From positions 1 to 24,075 of the forward strand of contig JADGAO010000017.1 of the NCBI GenBank assembly GCA_015231995.1: a stretch of DNA of 24,075 nt, read 5' to 3'. The notes beneath the pieces were generated by a model. The model saw only the letters and a program-made list of their open reading frames with translations. It did no database searches and was not told the DNA's origin. Made by a program: the position numbers and the translations under genes. Positions 7,748 to 16,376 of this stretch are shown here, piece by piece; the first letter of the stretch is position 1; every line of letters starts with the position of its first letter. This stretch comes from Nitrospinota bacterium (GTDB taxonomy: Bacteria > Nitrospinota_A > UBA7883 > JACRLM01).

Positions 7748-8835
7748 CGCTGGCCCTTGTCGAGACTGCGGCGAAAATAGCCTTCGTGTTCGGGCTTAAC
7801 ATCGGCGTCTTTGCGCCCCTGCTCGGATGGGTGGAACGCAAACAGTCCGCCGTGATGCAGGACCGGATAGGCGCGGACAGGGCGGACGTTTTCGGTTTCA
7901 CGATTATCGGCCTTTTCCACACCATGTCGGACACGATAAAGCTGATATTCAAGGAAGACTTCATCCCGCGCGGCGCGGACAGGATCATGCACACCGCCGC
8001 CCCGGCGCTGGCGTTGATACCCGCGCTGGTGGCGTTCACTGTTATCCCGTTCGGCGGCCATTACACCTTGTGGGGGCACAACGTGAACCTGGTGGTGGCC
8101 GACCTCGACGTCGGCGCGCTGTTCGTGTTCGCCATATCGTCGCTTGCGGCCTACGGTGTGGTGCTCGCCGGCTGGTCGTCCAACAATAACTGGTCGTTCC
8201 TGGGCGGTCTTCGCGCGGCGGCGCAGATGTTCTCCTACGAAGTGGCGATGGGGCTTACCATCATAGGGCTGGTGATGTTTTACCAGAGCCTGTCGCTGGT
8301 GACCATCGTCGAGAAACAGAACGAGTTCTGGCATTGGGGCATTATCTGGCACTGGCCAGCGTTCATACTCTATTTCACATGCGCCATTGCGGAGAACAAG
8401 AGGATACCTTTCGACGTGCCGGAGGCGGAGTCGGAGCTGGTGGCCGGATACTTCACGGAATACTCAGGGATGAAGTTCATCATGTTCTGGATGGCGGAGT
8501 TCGTGGAGGTCGTGACGATCTCCGCGTTGTGCGTGGTCCTTTTCTTCGGAGGGCATCACCTGCCGTTCGTGACCGACGCGGAGCTGATATCGGGCCTCGG
8601 CGGGGCGTTGTATCCGAACTTCGCAAACCTTGCGGCGATGGGGATCGGGATACTGACGTTCATCGTAAAGGTGATAATCCTGATATTCATTCAGATGACA
8701 ATCCGGTGGACATTGCCCCGGTTCAGGTACGATCAGGTTATGGCGCTCGGGTGGAAGCTGGTTCTGCCCGCGTCGTTGATATGGATATTCATTGTCGGCG
8801 TCGGGATCCTCTCCGGGATCATGCCGAGGCCATGA
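7744..8835 (+). CDS. nuoH: NADH-quinone oxidoreductase subunit H
   Basis: A 363-residue polytopic membrane protein (about eight hydrophobic helices) that links the peripheral arm to the membrane arm and shapes the quinone entry tunnel. Signatures: WVERKQSAVMQDRIGADRAD (29-48) and AENKRIPFDVPEAESELV (216-233), with the charged E-channel residues. A GTG three codons upstream (7735) is in frame, but ATG 7744 is preferred: it makes an ATGA overlap with the nuoD stop and lies eight bases after GGCGGGGAG. Confidence 0.96.
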   Translation: MTLALVETAAKIAFVFGLNIGVFAPLLGWVERKQSAVMQDRIGADRADVFGFTIIGLFHTMSDTIKLIFKEDFIPRGADRIMHTAAPALALIPALVAFTVIPFGGHYTLWGHNVNLVVADLDVGALFVFAISSLAAYGVVLAGWSSNNNWSFLGGLRAAAQMFSYEVAMGLTIIGLVMFYQSLSLVTIVEKQNEFWHWGIIWHWPAFILYFTCAIAENKRIPFDVPEAESELVAGYFTEYSGMKFIMFWMAEFVEVVTISALCVVLFFGGHHLPFVTDAELISGLGGALYPNFANLAAMGIGILTFIVKVIILIFIQMTIRWTLPRFRYDQVMALGWKLVLPASLIWIFIVGVGILSGIMPRP

Positions 8836-8844
8836 GACGGTAGT

Positions 8845-9420
8845 ATGGCGACGAAAATAAAAAAAATCCGGCGCAACGTGACGTTGACACTATGGGAGCA
8901 GTCCTACGTCCCGGAGATTTTGCGCGGAATGTATATCACGCTGGAACACTTTTTCATAAACCTGTGGGGCCTGATCCTGGAGTTCGCCTGGAGCGGAAGG
9001 GAAGACCGGAAGATAGCGACGGTCTATTACCCGGAGGAGTCGGTGACGCCCCCGCCCGCATACAGGGGCAGGCCGGTGCTGGTGTTGGGCGCCGACGGGA
9101 ACGAGAAGTGCGTGGCGTGCGGGCTTTGCGAGGCCGCCTGCCCGCCGCAGTGCATAAGCATAATCGGGGCCGAACGGGCGAACGGCGAGCGGTATCCTTT
9201 GCGGTATACGCTCGACGGGACGCGTTGCATCTTCTGCGGCAGATGCGAGGAAGCCTGTCCCAAAGAGGCCATAGTGATGAGCGACGATTGGCGCAACCTT
9301 TGCGAATATGACCGGTCGAAAATGATTTACGAGAAGGCCGACCTGCTGGTTCCCGAAGAGAAACTTGCGGGCAGGCTCGCGTTCATACGCGACAAGGCTT
9401 TCGGTAAAGACAGGTATTAG
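8845..9420 (+). CDS. nuoI: NADH-quinone oxidoreductase subunit I (2x[4Fe-4S] ferredoxin)
   Basis: A 191-residue subunit carrying clusters N6a and N6b between NuoG and NuoB. Two intact ferredoxin motifs are visible: Cys89/92/95/99 (CVACGLCEAACP) and Cys128/131/134/138 (CIFCGRCEEACP). The N-terminal ~55 residues contain an amphipathic/hydrophobic membrane-anchoring segment with GLILEFAW. It begins nine bases after nuoH with a weak ribosome site (GAGACGG). The length is within the usual range. Confidence 0.96.
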   Translation: MATKIKKIRRNVTLTLWEQSYVPEILRGMYITLEHFFINLWGLILEFAWSGREDRKIATVYYPEESVTPPPAYRGRPVLVLGADGNEKCVACGLCEAACPPQCISIIGAERANGERYPLRYTLDGTRCIFCGRCEEACPKEAIVMSDDWRNLCEYDRSKMIYEKADLLVPEEKLAGRLAFIRDKAFGKDRY

Positions 9421-9435
9421 GGGAAAGGCTCCGCG

Positions 9436-9933
9436 ATGGAAATATTGATGTTCAACCTGCTTGGAGGGCTTTCGGTCGCCCTTGCGCTCGGCGCGATCAT
9501 CTCCAAGCGGCCGGTGAACTCCGCCATAAACCTCATCGGCACGATGTTCTGCCTGGCCGGGCTGTTCGCCATGCAGGACGCGCACCTGATCGCGGCCCTG
9601 CAGGTTCTCGTCTACGCAGGAGCCATAATGGCGCTTTTCCTTTTCGTGATAATGCTGTTGAACGTGCGCGAGAAAGTCGGGGCCGAATCGCGCCGCCAAC
9701 CCTACTGGCAACTGCTGGCGGTCGTTTCGGCCGGGGCTTTGTTCGTCCCGCTGGTGACCTTGGGCGGCGGGAAGATTCTCAAGTTCAAGGAAGCGGCGTC
9801 CGGTTTCGGGACCACGGCGGCGGTGGGCAGGTTGCTGTACACCGACTATATACTGCCGTTCGAGATAGCCTCAGTGCTTCTTCTGGCGGCGCTTGTTGGC
9901 GCGGTCATACTTACAAAGACAAAGATCAGGTGA
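9436..9933 (+). CDS. nuoJ: NADH-quinone oxidoreductase subunit J
   Basis: A 165-residue membrane subunit with five hydrophobic helices. Helix 3 has the family pattern LQVLVYAGAIMALFLFVIML (about 54-73), the region that rearranges during coupling in complex I structures. GGGGAAAGG (9421-9429) precedes the ATG at good spacing. Four bases separate its stop from nuoK. No anomaly is seen. Confidence 0.95.
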   Translation: MEILMFNLLGGLSVALALGAIISKRPVNSAINLIGTMFCLAGLFAMQDAHLIAALQVLVYAGAIMALFLFVIMLLNVREKVGAESRRQPYWQLLAVVSAGALFVPLVTLGGGKILKFKEAASGFGTTAAVGRLLYTDYILPFEIASVLLLAALVGAVILTKTKIR

Positions 9934-9937
9934 CGGC

Positions 9938-10241
9938 ATGATAACTGTCAACCATTACATCGCGCTTTCGGCGGTTCTTTTTGTGATAGGCGTGGTCGGC
10001 GTGCTGACCCGGCGCAACATCATCATCGTGATGATGTCCATCGAGATCATGCTCAACGCCGCAAACCTTCTGTTAGTGACGTTTGCGCGCCAGTCTGGCG
10101 ACATGACCGGGCATGTGTTCGTGTTCATGGTGATGGCGGTCGCCGCGGCGGAGGCCGCTCGTGGGGCTTGCGATCACCCTCGCGTTGTTCAAGAACCGCG
10201 AGACGGTGGATATTGACGAAGTGAACCTGCTCAAGGGATAA
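9938..10241 (+). pseudogene. nuoK: NADH-quinone oxidoreductase subunit K, split by a one-base insertion
   Basis: NuoK is a three-helix antiporter-like subunit with two essential glutamates. Codons 1-74 read normally and include Glu36 (SIEIMLN) and Glu72 (AAAEAA), both at the E. coli numbering. The frame then breaks: at 10158-10160 (GCTC before GTGGGGCTT) there is one base too many, and as written the frame continues with unrelated residues to a TGA at 10214-10216. Deleting one base restores VGLAITLALFKNRETVDIDE and the stop TAA at 10239-10241, giving exactly the standard 100 residues. The next gene starts nine bases later, so the corrected end fits the operon. Because complex I needs NuoK, a sequencing or assembly error is the likeliest cause. 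A real lesion or a frameshifted product cannot be excluded. Confidence 0.88.
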
Positions 10242-10250
10242 CGAAATAAT

Positions 10251-12206
10251 ATGTGGGGTCTTGAGCATATCTGGTGGGTTCCGATACTGCCGCTGATCGG
10301 GGCTACGATCAACGGGCTGGTCGGGCATTTGCTGTCCAAACGGGCGGTGGGAGTTGTCGCCGTCGGCTCGACGGGGCTTTCGTTTCTCGTGGCGCTCGCC
10401 GCGTTCGGGAACATTCTGGGCCTTGCGCCGGATCAGCGCGTGTATGAGAGTGTGTTGTTCACCTGGATACAGGCCGGTTCGTTCACCGCAGAGGCGGCTC
10501 TGCAAGTGGATCCGCTTTCCGCCGTATTTCTGATGGTGGTGACCGGCGTCGGTTTCCTGATTCACGTCTACTCCGTCGGCTACATGGGGCATGAGGCCGG
10601 GTATCCGAGGTATTTCGCGTACCTCAACCTGTTCATGTTCTCCATGCTTCTGTTGATACTCGGCGCCAACTTCCTGCTGATGTTTATCGGGTGGGAGGGC
10701 GTGGGCCTTTGCTCTTACCTGTTGATCGGCTATTACTACGAAAAACAGTCGGCCTCCGACGCTGGCAAAAAAGCCTTCGTGATGAACCGCATCGGCGATT
10801 TCGGCTTCCTGCTTGCGATCATGTGGATATTCTGGACGTTCGGCTCCATCGACTACACCACAGTCTTCCCGGTCGCTCACGACAAGCTGGCCCTCGGCGG
10901 CCTTGCCGTGACGGGGATCACTCTTCTTCTCTTCCTCGGAGCCACCGGCAAATCGGCGCAGATACCGCTATACACCTGGTTGCCGGACGCCATGGAAGGC
11001 CCCACGCCCGTCTCCGCCCTCATACACGCGGCGACGATGGTGACGGCGGGCGTGTACATGGTGGCGCGGTGCAACGCGCTTTTCAACCTTGCGCCAATGA
11101 CGATGATGATCGTGGCGCTTATCGGCGCGACGACGGCCATTTTCGCGGCGACGATGGGCTTGTACCAGTTCGATATCAAAAGGGTGCTGGCCTACTCGAC
11201 TGTGTCCCAGCTAGGCTACATGTTCCTGGCCTGCGGCGTCGGGGCGTATGTCGCGGCGGTGTTCCACGTCATGACCCACGCGTTTTTCAAAGCCTGTCTG
11301 TTCCTTGGCTCCGGCTCGGTGATACACGGCATGTCCGGCGAGCAGGACATGCGCCAGATGGGCGGGTTGGGCAAGAAGATGCCGATGACTCACGCTACGT
11401 TTTTAATCTCGACGCTGGCGATAGCGGGCATCCCGCCGCTTGCCGGGTTCTTCTCGAAAGACGAAATACTCCTATCCGCGTTTCTGGGGCACACGCCCGG
11501 CCATCTGCTTTACTGGGTATTGGCCACCATCGCGGCGGCGGTGACGGCTTTCTATATGTTCCGTCTTTACTTCATGACCTTCACCGGCGAGCTTCGCGCC
11601 GAGGATCATCATGTGCGCGACCATGTGCATGAATCGCCCAACGTGATGACCATGCCGCTTGTTATTCTCGCCGGGCTGGCGGTTGTCGGCGGATTCCTCG
11701 GCCTGCCGATGATAGAGGGCGGCCACGCGCTTAAAAACTTCCTCGACCCCGTGTTTGCCCAGCCGGGTCACGCCGCTGGCGGGCACGATGTCAGCGTCGG
11801 GCTGGAGCTTCTTCTTATGGGCGTATCGGTCGGCATGGGAGTCCTTGGGATACTCACCGCCCGGTATTACTACAGCGTCAAACCGGAGGCGGCGGTTGAA
11901 CTGCTCAACAAAGGCGGGATGATCAAATCCATCTACACGCTTATGCAGAACAAATATTATGTGGACGAGATATACGACGCGCTGATCGTAAAACCGATTG
12001 TGGCCGTCTCCGACAAAGGTTTGTGGCGGTTCTTCGACGTCAAGGTGGTGGACGGCCTGGTGAATTTTGCCGCCACCTTTTTCATGGGACTTGGCTCCAT
12101 GTTCCGCACCGCGCACACCGGACTTACGAGGAGCTATGCATACGCCATGGTGTTTGGCGGCGTGTTTTTGGCCGGGTTTTGGCTTTTCTTGAGTAGCGGG
12201 AAATAA
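10251..12206 (+). CDS. nuoL: NADH-quinone oxidoreductase subunit L
   Basis: A 651-residue distal ion-pumping subunit of the Mrp-antiporter family. It has the expected string of membrane helices and a C-terminal region that should form the lateral amphipathic helix. Key charged residues line up with E. coli: Glu149 in GWEGVGLCSYLL, Lys234 in GATGKSAQIPLYTWLPDAM, and His259 in LIHAATMVTAGVYM. DIKRVLAYSTVSQLGYM is also conserved. A His-rich cytosolic loop (HHVRDHVHESPN) follows in the C-terminal third. Start ATG 10251 lies nine bases after the corrected nuoK stop, with AAGGG upstream. Confidence 0.97.
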   Translation: MWGLEHIWWVPILPLIGATINGLVGHLLSKRAVGVVAVGSTGLSFLVALAAFGNILGLAPDQRVYESVLFTWIQAGSFTAEAALQVDPLSAVFLMVVTGVGFLIHVYSVGYMGHEAGYPRYFAYLNLFMFSMLLLILGANFLLMFIGWEGVGLCSYLLIGYYYEKQSASDAGKKAFVMNRIGDFGFLLAIMWIFWTFGSIDYTTVFPVAHDKLALGGLAVTGITLLLFLGATGKSAQIPLYTWLPDAMEGPTPVSALIHAATMVTAGVYMVARCNALFNLAPMTMMIVALIGATTAIFAATMGLYQFDIKRVLAYSTVSQLGYMFLACGVGAYVAAVFHVMTHAFFKACLFLGSGSVIHGMSGEQDMRQMGGLGKKMPMTHATFLISTLAIAGIPPLAGFFSKDEILLSAFLGHTPGHLLYWVLATIAAAVTAFYMFRLYFMTFTGELRAEDHHVRDHVHESPNVMTMPLVILAGLAVVGGFLGLPMIEGGHALKNFLDPVFAQPGHAAGGHDVSVGLELLLMGVSVGMGVLGILTARYYYSVKPEAAVELLNKGGMIKSIYTLMQNKYYVDEIYDALIVKPIVAVSDKGLWRFFDVKVVDGLVNFAATFFMGLGSMFRTAHTGLTRSYAYAMVFGGVFLAGFWLFLSSGK

Positions 12207-12207
12207 G

Positions 12208-13788
12208 ATGGGTTCTTTTTCGATACTAACGCTTGTCACGTTCATACCGCTTGGCGGAGCTTTGTTAATTCTCCTTATAGACAAAGAGAATCAAGGGCTC
12301 ATCCGGGGCCTTGCGCTGGCCGCCACGATAGCCGACTTCATCATATCGCTTCCGCTGTATCTGAGATTCGCAAACACGCACAACATGCAGTTTGTGGAGA
12401 AGGTGGCGTGGCTCCCCCAGTTCGGCGTCAGCTACTACCTTGGGGTGGACGGCATCTCGATGCCGCTTATCCTGCTTACCACGCTTACCACGATGATCTG
12501 CGTGATAAGCGCCTGGACGGCCGTCGAAAAGCGTGTCAAGGAGTTCATGATAACCCTGCTCCTTTTGGAGACGGGTATGATCGGCGTGTTCTGTGCGCTG
12601 GATTTCTTCCTGTTCTACGTTTTCTGGGAGATGATGCTCATCCCCATGTTCCTGATGATCGGCGTGTGGGGCGGCCAGCGCAGGATATACGCCGCGCTCA
12701 AGTTTTTCATATACACGATGGCCGGCTCGGTGCTGATGCTTGTGGCGATACTCTGGATGTATTTCCAGCACAAGGCCGTCAAAGGTTTTTACACGATGGA
12801 CATACAGGCCTACCACGGCCTGTTGATGGATCCGTCGGCGCAACTCCTGCTTTTCCTCGCCTTCTTCGTGGCGTTTGCCATAAAGGTGCCGATGTTCCCG
12901 TTCCACACATGGTTGCCCGACGCGCACGTGGAGGCTCCCACGGCAGGTTCCGTGATACTGGCGGGAATACTGCTGAAGATGGGCACATACGGCTTTTTGC
13001 GGTTTTCCCTGCCGATATTCCCGGAGGCCACGCTCAACGCGGTGGACTGGATAAGCTGGCTTGCGCTCATCGGCATAGTTTACGGGGCGCTGGTCGCCAT
13101 GGTGCAGGAGGACGTCAAGAAGCTCGTGGCCTATTCGTCGGTGAGCCATCTCGGTTTCGTCGTGCTCGGCATATTCGCGCTCAACGTGGAGGCCATCACC
13201 GGCGGGATGTTGCAGATGCTCAACCACGGCGTCTCGACCGGCGCGTTGTTCCTTGCGGTGGGCGTACTGTACGAGCGCAGGCACACCAGGCTCATTTCGG
13301 AATACGGCGGCGTTTCGTCGAAAATGCCGGTGTTCGCGGTGATTTTCATGATCGTCACGCTCTCGTCCATCGGCCTGCCGGGCCTCAACGGGTTCGTGGG
13401 CGAGTTTCTGATATTGATGGGGACGTGGAAGTTCAACCCGCTATACGCGGCCATAGCCACGTCGGGCGTTATCTGGGCGGCGGTTTACATGTTGTGGATG
13501 TTCCAGCGGGTGATGTTCGGCAAAGTGACCAACCCGAAGAACGAAAAGCTTAAAGACCTGAACTGGCGCGAGGTGACTTATTTCGCGCCGTTCATCGTAC
13601 TGATATTCGTATTGGGCGTCTATCCCACGCCGGTGATAAAGAAGATGGAGCCTACCATCGCGCATCTGGTGGCGCAGGTGAAAAAGGAAAAGGGCGCGTC
13701 TGTGGCGCCTCCTGTTTCCCGCCCAAGGGTGGCTCCCCCGGCCGGCAATCCTCATGGAGGGGCGCATGTCTCCCCTCGCTCGCATTAA
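12208..13788 (+). CDS. nuoM: NADH-quinone oxidoreductase subunit M
   Basis: A 526-residue ion-pumping antiporter-like subunit. The essential Glu141 (FWEMMLIPMF) and Lys226 (AIKVPMFPFHTWLPDAH) are present, as is EDVKKLVAYSSVSHLGF. The start is one base after the nuoL stop, so translation is coupled. The last ~35 residues after the final helix (from about 490) are an unusual Pro/His/Ser-rich tail that is not part of the usual NuoM core. The function of that tail is unknown. Confidence 0.97.
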   Translation: MGSFSILTLVTFIPLGGALLILLIDKENQGLIRGLALAATIADFIISLPLYLRFANTHNMQFVEKVAWLPQFGVSYYLGVDGISMPLILLTTLTTMICVISAWTAVEKRVKEFMITLLLLETGMIGVFCALDFFLFYVFWEMMLIPMFLMIGVWGGQRRIYAALKFFIYTMAGSVLMLVAILWMYFQHKAVKGFYTMDIQAYHGLLMDPSAQLLLFLAFFVAFAIKVPMFPFHTWLPDAHVEAPTAGSVILAGILLKMGTYGFLRFSLPIFPEATLNAVDWISWLALIGIVYGALVAMVQEDVKKLVAYSSVSHLGFVVLGIFALNVEAITGGMLQMLNHGVSTGALFLAVGVLYERRHTRLISEYGGVSSKMPVFAVIFMIVTLSSIGLPGLNGFVGEFLILMGTWKFNPLYAAIATSGVIWAAVYMLWMFQRVMFGKVTNPKNEKLKDLNWREVTYFAPFIVLIFVLGVYPTPVIKKMEPTIAHLVAQVKKEKGASVAPPVSRPRVAPPAGNPHGGAHVSPRSH

Positions 13789-13800
13789 AAGGTGACGACA

Positions 13801-15252
13801 ATGACGCCGATCAAAATACCAAGCATCGCGTTGGACGCGATAGGGCCGGAGATGGTCCTGACGGCCACGGCGATGGTTCTGCTCATGATAGAGGTGTTTG
13901 CGGATAAAAAAGGCCGCGACCATCTCGGATACATCGCGCTAGGCGGCTCGGTTCTGGCGGGGGCTTTGGCTTACAAGCTCTCCGGGGTGTCGGTGACCAC
14001 GTTCGGCGGGCTTTATGTGGTGGACAACTTCTCCACGTTCTTCAAAATCATTTTCATGATAAGCGCCGGGTTGACCGCGCTCATCTCCGTGAAATACGCC
14101 CAGGACGAAGGGATCAACCACGGCGAATACTACGCCATGATTCTGTTCGCCACAGTCGGCATGTGCGTGATGGCCTCCGCGCGAGACCTCATCACCATCT
14201 TCATGGGCGTGGAGGTGATGTCCATCGCCCTTTATGTCCTTGCGGGCATGACCCGGACACGGGAAGTCTCCAACGAGGCTTCGCTGAAGTATTTCATCCT
14301 CGGCGCTTTTTCGTCGGGTTTCCTGCTCTACGGAATGGCGCTGGTTTACGGCGCTACGGGAACCACCCAGCTTCAGGCCATCGGCAAAGCCGCCGGCCTG
14401 TTGACTGGCAACCCCATGTTCATCGCTGGCGCCGTGATGATGACCATCGGCTTCGCGTTCAAGGTGGCGGCGGTTCCGTTCCACATGTGGACGCCGGACG
14501 TTTACCAAGGCTCGCCCGCTCCGGTGACGGCGTTCATGTCCACCGGGCCAAAGGCGGCGGCGTTTGCGGCGTTCCTGCGCGTTTTCGCGGAGGCGTTCCC
14601 CGCGATGAAAGAGGACTGGTGGGTGATCATCTGGTCTCTGGCTGTGTTGACGATGACGATGGGCAACGTCGTGGCCCTGGTGCAGAACGACGTAAAAAGG
14701 ATGCTGGCCTATTCTTCGATCGCCCACGCGGGATACATTCTGGTCGGCCTCGCAGTGGCAAGCCCGGCGGGTTCTTCCGGCGCCGCGTTCTACCTGCTCG
14801 TTTACGCTTTCATGAATATCGGCGCGTTCGCCCTGCTCATCGTGGCGGCCGGCAAAGGGGAGCGGACGACGACGTATCAGGATTTCTCCGGGATGGGGCG
14901 CAGAAGCCCGCTTACCGCATTGGCGCTCACGATTATGGTTTTCTCGCTTGCCGGGATACCGCCCACCGCAGGCTTCGCCGGAAAGTTCTACCTTTTCATG
15001 TCGGCGTTGGAAAAAGGTTTCGTGTGGCTCGCCGTCATAGCGGTGATCAACTCCGTCGTGTCGGTGTTTTACTATCTTAAGCTGGTCGTCTACATGTACA
15101 TGCGCGACGAGGATGGCGAGGCCCGCCCGGAGATATCTGTGGCCGCCCCGCTTGCGGTGGCCGCTGTGGTGACAGTTTGCGCCGTCATGTGGCTGGGAGT
15201 AATGCCCGCCAAATATATAGACTTCGCAAAGTCGGCGTTCCTTCCGTTCTAA
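13801..15252 (+). CDS. nuoN: NADH-quinone oxidoreductase subunit N
   Basis: A 483-residue ion-pumping antiporter-like subunit next to NuoK, and the last gene of the operon. Seen: MGVEVMSIALYVLAG (Glu138), SLKYFILGAF (Lys163) and FKVAAVPFHMWTPDVYQG in the discontinuous-helix region. A GTG at 13792 is in frame, but ATG 13801 is chosen because AAGGTG (13789-13794) sits at correct distance from it. The gene order A-B-C-D-(no E, no F)-H-I-J-K-L-M-N is otherwise canonical. Confidence 0.96.
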   Translation: MTPIKIPSIALDAIGPEMVLTATAMVLLMIEVFADKKGRDHLGYIALGGSVLAGALAYKLSGVSVTTFGGLYVVDNFSTFFKIIFMISAGLTALISVKYAQDEGINHGEYYAMILFATVGMCVMASARDLITIFMGVEVMSIALYVLAGMTRTREVSNEASLKYFILGAFSSGFLLYGMALVYGATGTTQLQAIGKAAGLLTGNPMFIAGAVMMTIGFAFKVAAVPFHMWTPDVYQGSPAPVTAFMSTGPKAAAFAAFLRVFAEAFPAMKEDWWVIIWSLAVLTMTMGNVVALVQNDVKRMLAYSSIAHAGYILVGLAVASPAGSSGAAFYLLVYAFMNIGAFALLIVAAGKGERTTTYQDFSGMGRRSPLTALALTIMVFSLAGIPPTAGFAGKFYLFMSALEKGFVWLAVIAVINSVVSVFYYLKLVVYMYMRDEDGEARPEISVAAPLAVAAVVTVCAVMWLGVMPAKYIDFAKSAFLPF

Positions 15253-15262
15253 CCCGGATTCT

Positions 15263-15291
15263 GTATGGGCTACCCGCCGGGTCGCCCATAC
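15263..15291. terminator. Strong hairpin after nuoN, possible operon terminator
   Basis: GTATGGGC (15263-15270) pairs with GCCCATAC (15284-15291). Inside it, ACCC/GGGT (15272-15275 and 15279-15282) stack around a GCC loop, with one T-C mismatch. It begins eleven bases after the nuoN stop. No T-run follows on the + strand, so it is not a textbook intrinsic terminator; it could act as a 3' stabilising hairpin. The minus strand of this region shows a partial likeness to an RNase P 3' end (see findings). Confidence 0.4.
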
Positions 15292-15415
15292 GGCAGACTG
15301 CTTAGCCGAACCGACGATTTCATCTTTCCGCTAACGCTCCCGCAAAATACAATTCCACCTTCGGTTTTCGGGGTTATACTGGAAGCCATCAGCATAAACA
15401 TGGAAAGGGTATGAC

Positions 15416-15676
15416 ATGAGCGAACTAGAACCGAAGTCTCCGCAACACGCCCCATATGTGCAGGAACTGGAAGCTGGAACATACATCTGGTGCGGATGCG
15501 GCCTTTCGAAGAATCAGCCCTTCTGCGACAACGCCCACAAGGGCACGCCTTACGAGAGTTCCCCGAGGGCCGCTATGCTCTTCGAACTGGAGGAGGACAG
15601 GAAAGTCGCGCTCTGCGGATGCAAACACACATCCAAACCCCCATTTTGCGACGGCACCCATGCGTTTCCAAAATAA
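15416..15676 (+). CDS. Double CDGSH-type iron-sulfur protein
   Basis: An 86-residue soluble protein with two CDGSH iron-sulfur domains, each of the form CxCxxSxxxPFCDxxxH. Predicted [2Fe-2S] ligands are Cys26, Cys28, Cys37 and His41, then Cys67, Cys69, Cys78 and His82. Tandem bacterial CDGSH proteins of this size are common, and their redox roles are mostly unproven. GGAAAGGG lies at good spacing before ATG 15416. A possible weak promoter -10 (TTATAC, 15374-15379) precedes it, so it may be transcribed separately from nuo. The 74-base gap to the next gene holds nothing recognisable. Confidence 0.92.
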   Translation: MSELEPKSPQHAPYVQELEAGTYIWCGCGLSKNQPFCDNAHKGTPYESSPRAAMLFELEEDRKVALCGCKHTSKPPFCDGTHAFPK

Positions 15677-15750
15677 GAAAAGATAGGGTTTGACGTTGTG
15701 GACAGATCATCCCAACGCCATATACAGATCGTGATTCAGGGACGGTTTGC

Positions 15751-16290
15751 ATGATCACTCTTTCAAACTGCGCTCTTGCCGTGATTGACGTGCAGGGGAA
15801 CCTCGCCCACTCCATGAGCGGCAAGGAGGCGTTATTCACCAACCTTCGTAAAATCATCGCAGGCGCGAAAATCCTGGGCGTCCCCATATTGTGGACAGAG
15901 CAGGTTCCCGCAAAGCTTGGAAAAACCATCCCGGAAATAGCGGAGCTGTTAGACGGAGTGCCGCTCGTCGACAAGGCGACTTTCTCATGTTTAGGCGACG
16001 AGAAGTTCCTGCGCGAGGTCGAGGCCACAGGCAGGACTCATTTCATCGTTTGCGGGATAGAGGCGCATGTGTGTGTTTACCAAACGGTTCGGGACTTATT
16101 GGGAGCCGGATACGCTGTGGAGGTCGTGGCCGACGCCGTATCCTCGCGCAACGCCGAGAACAGGGCGATAGGAATCGAGAAGATGAAAAATCTCGGAGCG
16201 CAAATAACTTGCGTGGAGACGGCGCTGTTCGAGCTTATGGGGACTGCCGAAGCCGACAAATTCCGCGAGATACAAAAAATCGTGAAATAG
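15751..16290 (+). CDS. Isochorismatase-family cysteine hydrolase
   Basis: A 179-residue cytoplasmic hydrolase of the isochorismatase / YcaC superfamily. The catalytic triad is visible: Asp13 (AVIDVQ), Lys75 (VDKATFSC) and Cys108 (GIEAHVCV), with the family's cis-peptide pattern just before the Cys. Substrates in this superfamily vary (isochorismate, nicotinamide, N-carbamoyl compounds, unknown), and the sequence does not decide. Nicotinamidase is less likely because its metal-site Asp-x-His pattern is not seen. AGGGA (15738-15742) precedes the ATG. It converges with the minus-strand gene that follows. Confidence 0.88.
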   Translation: MITLSNCALAVIDVQGNLAHSMSGKEALFTNLRKIIAGAKILGVPILWTEQVPAKLGKTIPEIAELLDGVPLVDKATFSCLGDEKFLREVEATGRTHFIVCGIEAHVCVYQTVRDLLGAGYAVEVVADAVSSRNAENRAIGIEKMKNLGAQITCVETALFELMGTAEADKFREIQKIVK

Positions 16291-16310
16291 CGGAAGAGGG
16301 CCGCCAGAAT

Positions 16311-16342
16311 AAAAAACGGCGCGGATGTTTGAACCCGCGCCG
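16311..16342 (-). terminator. Intrinsic terminator of the H1-like gene
   Basis: CGGCGCGG (16317-16324) pairs perfectly with CCGCGCCG (16335-16342). On the minus strand the stem is followed at once by six T residues (16316-16311). It lies 35 bases after the minus-strand stop at 16377, a textbook Rho-independent terminator. On the + strand the stem is not followed by T. Confidence 0.8.
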
Positions 16343-16376
16343 CGAAAAGACCTGGAATCGAGTCTTTTTAAGTAAG

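Noticed and set aside
9893..10216. An alternative 107-residue version of NuoK with an upstream start
   Set aside because: The extra N-terminal residues lie within nuoJ, and the C-terminal part after residue 74 is out-of-frame translation rather than NuoK sequence.
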